A stretch of 17,410 bases of DNA, from contig CALWFX010000048.1 of NCBI GenBank assembly GCA_944377765.1, forward strand, positions 1 to 17,410, written 5' to 3'. This DNA comes from an uncultured Clostridia bacterium. GTDB taxonomy: Bacteria > Bacillota > Clostridia > Christensenellales > UBA1242. This document shows positions 13,834 to 17,410 of the stretch, one piece after another. How positions within the stretch are numbered: the stretch's first letter is position 1; the number at the start of each line of letters is the position of its first letter. Both the position numbers and the translations under genes were made by a program. Under the pieces are notes generated by a model. That model saw only the letters and a program-made list of their open reading frames with translations. It made no database searches and had not been told where the DNA came from.

Positions 13834-14604
13834 TTAAACAAGTTCTTCCGCTTTGCCATATCTAAGTTGCCCAATATAGATTGTTCTTGCAAAATTCAAA
13901 GTGGATATCATGAAAGCAACAACGCCGATAAGTGTGATTGCAATTCCGCCCAAAACTGAAAGAACAGTTACAGCCACACTTGTGCAAAGAATAACCGCCA
14001 AAACAACGCACAATGCTGAGAAAAGAACCGAGGAAATATATTGCATAACATTTGATGCCCTGTCATATTCCTTTCGTGTCGATTTAACTTCAGTCAAAAT
14101 ATCTTCCTGTTCCAAACCAACAAAGCGATTTATTCTTGTGATATAGGAAAGATTTGTTAAACTTGTGATTAAATCAAACATATTTTCTTTAAAATATATT
14201 GCGGAAATATCTTCAAAATAAACAAACGAGAACATTCTTTTAATAATTTTTGACCAAACGTTATGCCACCAACTAGAAAATTTGTTTTTTCTCTTTTTTA
14301 AGGTAACAATGCTGGCATTACTATTTAAAAGTTTGTCAAATTCCCCATCACTTAAAGGACGCCTTAAAACAATAATTCCAGATTTTTCTTTTTTTATTGC
14401 GTGTAAGGAGTTAATAATCTCTTCCTTTTTGCTCTTATCCTTATAGTATTTCACAACAACATTTTCATTTTGGAAGTTAGATTTATATTTATATCCTTCA
14501 TGCACACCCAAAAACAACTTAACATCTTTGTGTGTTAAAATGTCGTTAATAGTTTTTTCATATTCACTAAATTTTTCAATAATTGGAATAATAACACTTA
14601 TCAT
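13834..14604 (-). CDS. Degenerate GT2-like glycosyltransferase with C-terminal membrane helices
   Basis: The protein has 256 residues from the ATG at 14604. Its N-terminus (MISVIIPIIEKFSEYEKTIN) is the typical first strand and helix of family 2 glycosyltransferases of the DPMS/GtrB type. Where these enzymes have a strand ending in DxD and then PxxI..LL, this one reads GIIVLRRPLSDGEFDKLL, so the metal-binding Asp pair is replaced by Arg residues. A later DISAIYFKENMFDLI matches the D...GF..F.R.VF..L motif. Two strong membrane helices (about 193-213 and 215-237) end the protein, as in GtrB. I infer a pseudo-enzyme or a very divergent transferase. The TGATG overlap with rpiB and the ribosome binding site AGGAG point to ATG rather than the GTG three bases earlier. 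It is the last gene of ywlE-rpiB. Confidence 0.6.
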   Translation of the reverse strand: MISVIIPIIEKFSEYEKTINDILTHKDVKLFLGVHEGYKYKSNFQNENVVVKYYKDKSKKEEIINSLHAIKKEKSGIIVLRRPLSDGEFDKLLNSNASIVTLKKRKNKFSSWWHNVWSKIIKRMFSFVYFEDISAIYFKENMFDLITSLTNLSYITRINRFVGLEQEDILTEVKSTRKEYDRASNVMQYISSVLFSALCVVLAVILCTSVAVTVLSVLGGIAITLIGVVAFMISTLNFARTIYIGQLRYGKAEELV

Positions 14605-15035
14605 CACTTTTCTCCTGAAATTTTCTTCAAGCGCCTAGCATGTCTGCCACCTTCAAAAGGTGTTGTTAAGAACACTTTAACAATATTAATTGCCTTTCTG
14701 CGTTTCACAAATCTTGCAGGTAAACAAAGGACATTTGCATCATTATCTTTTCTTGAAAGCATTGCCATTTCTGGATTTACGCAAAGTGCCGCACGAATTT
14801 TTGGATTTCTATTTGAAGCCATGCTCATACCAATTCCAGAACCGCAAATGAAAATTCCAACATTGTTCTTATTTTCCAAAACTTTTTCAATTCCAAGTTT
14901 TGCAAAATCAGGATAATCAACTGGCTCCTTGCTGTAAGTTCCCACATCAATGGTGATGATGTTTTCTTCGTTAAAGAATTTTTTTAATTGTTCTTTTAAC
15001 TCATACCCTCGATGGTCGCTTGCCATAATAATCAT
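14604..15035 (-). CDS. rpiB: Ribose-5-phosphate isomerase B
   Basis: RpiB interconverts ribose-5-phosphate and ribulose-5-phosphate in the pentose phosphate pathway. The 143-residue product has the N-terminal ASDHRGYELKEQL, DVGTYSKEPVDYPDFA, the active site IFICGSGIGMSMASNRNPKI with the catalytic Cys64, and KDNDANVLCLPARF. All match RpiB/LacAB. It overlaps the phosphatase gene by four bases (ATGA) and is preceded by the ribosome binding site GAGGTG. The ywlE-rpiB(ywlF) order is the same as in Bacillus subtilis, although glyA does not follow. Confidence 0.95.
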   Translation of the reverse strand: MIIMASDHRGYELKEQLKKFFNEENIITIDVGTYSKEPVDYPDFAKLGIEKVLENKNNVGIFICGSGIGMSMASNRNPKIRAALCVNPEMAMLSRKDNDANVLCLPARFVKRRKAINIVKVFLTTPFEGGRHARRLKKISGEK

Positions 15036-15457
15036 ACTTCACCTCTCATGTTTTCAATTTTATCCAGCAAAATATCAATGTTTTTTTCAATAATTAAAGC
15101 AGTAATTCTGTAAATATCTTCCTTTTGACCAAAAGGGTCAGGAACTTCCTTAAAAAGACTTGAACAAGATATACATTTTTTTGTATCTATAAGGTCTTTG
15201 TGAGCATCAGTCATTGTAACATACAAAACATTAGGTTTAATTTTAAGTTTAACACTTTTCCTATCTCTGCCGTCATAACCAAGTTCCTTTAACACTTTTT
15301 TGGCATTGTCATTTATATTCTCTTTCTTAGCCATAACCCCGCAAGAAGAAAACTTGACATTTTTTATATGCCTAAGTTTTGCTTTCTTTTTGGCAATTCG
15401 TTCAGCCATAACAGAACGACAAGTATTTCCAGTGCAAACAAAACAAATCTCTAACAT
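15032..15457 (-). CDS. ywlE: Low-molecular-weight phosphatase, YwlE-type protein-arginine phosphatase
   Basis: The 141-residue product belongs to the low-molecular-weight phosphatase family. The P-loop is CTGNTCRS with nucleophile Cys8 and Arg14, and the general acid is Asp107 in VPDPFG. The Thr12 in the loop is the residue that in YwlE gives preference for phosphoarginine, where tyrosine phosphatases usually have Ile or Leu, so the substrate is probably McsB-phosphorylated protein arginine. The linkage with rpiB supports YwlE. The frame opens with GTG at 15463, but the ATG at 15457 has the ribosome binding site AAGGTG and fits the family start MLEICFVC. Extra Cys residues (95, 98) near the acid loop are unusual. 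Confidence 0.88.
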   Translation of the reverse strand: MLEICFVCTGNTCRSVMAERIAKKKAKLRHIKNVKFSSCGVMAKKENINDNAKKVLKELGYDGRDRKSVKLKIKPNVLYVTMTDAHKDLIDTKKCISCSSLFKEVPDPFGQKEDIYRITALIIEKNIDILLDKIENMRGEV

Positions 15458-15474
15458 TTTCACACCTTAAAAAT

Positions 15475-15502
15475 ATTATACCCTAAAAAATAAAAAAAGC
15501 AA
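15475..15502 (-). promoter_or_regulatory. Probable promoter of ywlE-rpiB
   Basis: A consensus -10 TATAAT lies on the minus strand at 15480-15475. A weak -35 TTGCTT lies 16 bases further upstream at 15502-15497, inside the 3' arm of the rsfS terminator. The -10 is convincing; the -35 is not strong. Confidence 0.45.
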
Positions 15503-15520
15503 AACAAATTTGCTTAATTT
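15491..15520 (-). terminator. Rho-independent terminator after rsfS
   Basis: On the minus strand AAGCAAA (15515-15509) pairs with TTTGCTT (15503-15497) across a five-base loop and is followed by a T-rich run. The stem is short and AU-rich, and lies about 80 bases after the rsfS stop codon. That gap (15521-15596) is AT-rich and shows nothing else. Confidence 0.6.
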
Positions 15521-15596
15521 TATTTAAATTGTAATTTTTATAAAATTTTTAAATTAGAATTTATTAAAGTCATTAAAACAGATTGTAAAGAAGGAA

Positions 15597-15917
15597 TTAT
15601 TTCTTTTTTGCATAAATTTTCATTGGCTTATAAAGTTTGTCAAGATTATATTTTTCTCTAACTTTTGGAAGGAATATATGAACAAGAATTGTGTTAAAAT
15701 CGAAAACAATCCACTCGCCCTTTGAGTATCCTTCAATTTTTTCTTGATAATTAAACTTTTCAGCCAAGATATCTGCCACATTTTTGCTTTGTTGAACATT
15801 GCTTGAAGATGCAATAATAATAAACCTTTCTTCAGTTTCAACTAAATCGGTGTAAACTGAAATGTTTTTCAATTTATTATCTTCCAAAATTTTCAAAACA
15901 TCATTCAAATTCATCAT
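15597..15917 (-). CDS. rsfS: Ribosome silencing factor RsfS/YbeB/Iojap
   Basis: RsfS binds L14 on the 50S subunit and blocks subunit joining when nutrients are short. The 106-residue product has the family layout: helix MNLNDVLKILEDNKLKNISV, strand FIIIASSSNVQQSKNVADIL, then EGYSKGEWIVFDFNTILVHI followed by FLPKVREKYNLDKLY. The two adjacent ATG codons (15917 and 15914) are at the family start. No ribosome binding site precedes them, and the predicted transcription start coincides with the start codon. In Bacillus the gene lies in yqeH-yqeI(yhbY)-nadD-yqeK-yqeL(rsfS); here yhbY is near but nadD and yqeK are absent and an opposite-strand gene intervenes. Confidence 0.92.
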   Translation of the reverse strand: MMNLNDVLKILEDNKLKNISVYTDLVETEERFIIIASSSNVQQSKNVADILAEKFNYQEKIEGYSKGEWIVFDFNTILVHIFLPKVREKYNLDKLYKPMKIYAKKK

Positions 15918-15923
15918 ATTATG

Positions 15924-15952
15924 ATATTAACAATATTTTCAGTTTTTGTCAA
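15924..15952 (-). promoter_or_regulatory. Sigma-A promoter of rsfS, predicting a leaderless mRNA
   Basis: On the minus strand a consensus -35 TTGACA (15952-15947) and a -10 TAATAT (15929-15924) are exactly 17 bases apart. Counting six to seven bases on from the -10 puts the start at 15918-15916, that is on the first ATG of rsfS. Confidence 0.75.
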
Positions 15953-16005
15953 GAAAAAGGTGAAAATTCATTTTAAAAAAGAAATTTTCTGTCAAAAATT
16001 AGAGT

Positions 16006-16809
16006 ATGCGAAAAATAAACTTTATCTTTCAAGAATTTTTGAAGTTTTTTCTTATCTTCCTACTCACGTTTGTATGGATAAGATATTTTATTCATAAACT
16101 TTTGCTTGCAACCTTGATATCTTTAATTGTAACAACAATTTTATATATTATTCTCTATTTTTTAACACGAAAAAGAAAAAATAAAGAAAACTTAAAAATT
16201 AAGGAAAAAGAAGAAGCAGAAAACATATTTTTAACACTTGCTTGCAACAGCAAAAGAGCAGACTTTTTTTATAAACTTGCCTCAAAAAAACATGAAAACA
16301 TAAAAAAGTTCAAAGATTATTTGATAATCAATCATGAAGATGGAACAAAAACCTTACTATATTACGATTTAAACTTTAACACCTTGAACATTCCTACCTT
16401 TATAGAAATCTATAACAAAATTAAACACAAAGCAGAAAAAGCGGTTATTTTGTGCTATGCCTATGACAAACAGGTCAAAACGTTTGCCAATAATTTTGAC
16501 ATGAAGTTTTTAATTTTTGACCGCTTTGAAACATATCAAAGGTTATATAAATTTTATGATACTTACCCTGAAATTAAAGAAAAATATAAAAAAGATAAAC
16601 TTCTCACCTTTAAAGATTTTGTTGCTTATTCCTTTAACAAAAAAAGGGCAAAAGGTTATCTTATCTCCGCAATGCTTTTGGTATTATCTGCCCTATTTGT
16701 TAGAACAACCATATATTATTGCATAACTGCAACAATCTTAATTGTTTTTGCAATAATTTCACAATTTAATCATATCTTTAATTTTAAAGAACCAGAAGAA
16801 GTTTTATAA
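16006..16809 (+). CDS. Unrecognised membrane protein, two helices each side of a soluble domain
   Basis: The only plus-strand protein gene with clear support. The 267-residue lysine-rich product has hydrophobic helices at about 10-28 and 32-53, a charged linker, a soluble domain (about 70-210), and two more helices (about 217-235 and 237-255). In the soluble part, DYLIINHEDGTKTLLYYDLN, KAEKAVILCYAYDKQVKTFA and KFLIFDRFETYQRLYKFYD alternate strand and helix, in a way that recalls the restriction-endonuclease-like fold of membrane Mrr/DUF2034-type proteins (AVI.t.g.....v..fa, then .LID...L..L). No PD-(D/E)xK residues are evident, so nuclease activity is unlikely. The start has only a weak ribosome binding site (TTAGAG). 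It sits between yhbY and rsfS on the opposite strand. Confidence 0.6.
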   Translation: MRKINFIFQEFLKFFLIFLLTFVWIRYFIHKLLLATLISLIVTTILYIILYFLTRKRKNKENLKIKEKEEAENIFLTLACNSKRADFFYKLASKKHENIKKFKDYLIINHEDGTKTLLYYDLNFNTLNIPTFIEIYNKIKHKAEKAVILCYAYDKQVKTFANNFDMKFLIFDRFETYQRLYKFYDTYPEIKEKYKKDKLLTFKDFVAYSFNKKRAKGYLISAMLLVLSALFVRTTIYYCITATILIVFAIISQFNHIFNFKEPEEVL

Positions 16810-16845
16810 AAAATGCATACTACACCATATATAGTGTAATATGCA
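16808..16845 (-). terminator. Interrupted palindrome, terminator of yhbY (possibly bidirectional)
   Basis: TGCATA-C-TACAC (16814-16825) pairs with GTGTA-A-TATGCA (16834-16845), an 11-bp stem with one mismatch and an eight-base AT loop. On the minus strand it is followed at once by six T residues (16813-16808), so it should end yhbY transcripts. On the plus strand a weaker ATGATTTTTG follows, so it may also end the plus-strand gene, whose stop codon overlaps it. The near-perfect symmetry would also allow a protein-binding site. Confidence 0.7.
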
Positions 16846-16882
16846 ATGATTTTTGATAATATAATGCTAAATATAAAAACAA

Positions 16883-17179
16883 TTAAGGCAACTCAATATG
16901 TTTAAAATTCTTCTTTGTTGACTTTTTATAAAGAATTATAATTGCACCAATCACCTGAACAACATCTGCATTAAGCATGGAAGAAAGATTGTCTGCAACT
17001 TCCCTTGCACTTAATTCACAATTTTTTAAAACCTTAATTTTAATTAACTCTCTTGCCTGCAACAAAAGTTGAACAGATGTGATTAAATTTTCGTTAAGTC
17101 CATCTTTCCCAACTTGAACAACAGGTTCAAGAGCATTTCCAAGCCCTCGCAAAAAGGCTCTTTGTTTTGTGGTTATCAT
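16883..17179 (-). CDS. yhbY: YhbY-family (CRM domain) RNA-binding protein
   Basis: YhbY associates with pre-50S particles and is believed to help ribosome assembly. The 98-residue product is a single CRM domain: TTKQRAFLRGLGNALEPVVQ, the VGKDGLNENLI loop (the family's GxxG), helix SVQLLLQARELIKIKVLKNC and a C-terminal strand VVQVIGAIIILYKKS. It matches the family end to end. An ACTCC-complement ribosome binding site (AAGGAGTAAAT) lies before the ATG. It follows the partial gene at the right edge by 14 bases. Confidence 0.93.
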   Translation of the reverse strand: MITTKQRAFLRGLGNALEPVVQVGKDGLNENLITSVQLLLQARELIKIKVLKNCELSAREVADNLSSMLNADVVQVIGAIIILYKKSTKKNFKHIELP

Positions 17180-17193
17180 ATTTACTCCTTATG

Positions 17194-17410
17194 TTATTTT
17201 ATTAAGTCTAAATTATCTCCAATAATCTTTGGACTAAATCCTATTAATTCATCTTTTAGCATACCTTCTGGAATATCATTTATAAAATAAATTTTCTTGT
17301 TTAATCTAAAAGCATCATAAATTTCTAGAAAGGTTGCTCCACCAATATAATTTTTTTGATTATTTTTATCAAAGTTTAAAACTAAAACTGCATCCATTTG
17401 TTTTATCACT
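17194..17410 (-). CDS. Partial C-terminal part of a nucleoside-deoxyribosyltransferase-like protein
   Basis: The gene runs off the right edge; the last 71 residues are visible. They read DAVLVLNFDKNNQKNYIGGA, TFLEIYDAFRLNKKIYFIND, then IPEGMLKDELIGFSPKIIGD. This strand, glycine loop, helix with a Glu, strand and xxP layout is typical of the nucleoside 2-deoxyribosyltransferase-like fold, as found in many small uncharacterised proteins with ...LNxxK...NYIGG.TFLEM.. . The Glu in FLE would correspond to the nucleophile of the true enzymes, but the substrate is unknown. The GTG near 17409 is probably internal. It is upstream of yhbY in the same operon. Confidence 0.55.
   Translation of the reverse strand, partial: VIKQMDAVLVLNFDKNNQKNYIGGATFLEIYDAFRLNKKIYFINDIPEGMLKDELIGFSPKIIGDNLDLIK

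Noticed and set aside
1..17410. CRISPR arrays, tRNA or rRNA genes, insertion sequences and prophage genes
   Set aside because: Read on both strands; no regularly spaced repeats, cloverleaf, transposase or phage protein was found.

Overview
The window is AT-rich and gene-dense, with nearly every gene on the minus strand. It looks like a chromosomal segment of an endospore-forming Firmicutes/Clostridia-type bacterium, probably an uncultured gut lineage. The reasons are a complete eight-gene spoIIIA operon, a large Bacillus/Clostridium-type SRP RNA with an Alu domain, an asp23-nusB-xseA-xseB neighbourhood downstream of spoIIIAH, a ywlE-rpiB pair, strong AAGGAG-type ribosome binding sites and sigma-A promoters. 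No mobile element, CRISPR array, tRNA or rRNA was seen.

Layout, left to right. 1-840: rpmI (L35, cut by the window edge and apparently ending in a fold-back) and infC, which starts at an AUU codon and is preceded by a structured leader and a strong promoter. 866-2226: a small membrane protein and a JAMM-like (HxHP...SxxD) protein. 2241-6101: an operon read asp23, nusB, xseA, xseB, proS, JAMM-like gene, with its own vegetative promoter directly after spoIIIAH. 6154-10997: spoIIIAA to spoIIIAH, the mother-cell half of the SpoIIIA-SpoIIQ channel. 11156-11492: SRP RNA on the plus strand with promoter and bidirectional terminator. 11506-13789: a YtxH-like gene with a forespore-type promoter candidate, an unrecognised 318-aa protein, and gap. 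13834-15457: a ywlE-rpiB-pseudo-glycosyltransferase operon. 15597-17410: rsfS, a plus-strand membrane protein, yhbY and a partial gene at the right edge.

Functionally the segment is mostly core: translation initiation and ribosome assembly or silencing (infC, rpmI, proS, yhbY, rsfS), secretion (SRP RNA), transcription antitermination (nusB), DNA repair (xseAB), glycolysis and pentose phosphate (gap, rpiB), and sporulation (spoIIIA). I do not see a convincing new multi-gene system. The points most worth checking are the pseudo-glycosyltransferase with a lost DxD, the orphan protein with a possible OAS-like nucleotidyltransferase layout, the JAMM-like protein, the apparently leaderless rsfS, the forespore-type promoter before ytxH, and the fold-back at the left edge.
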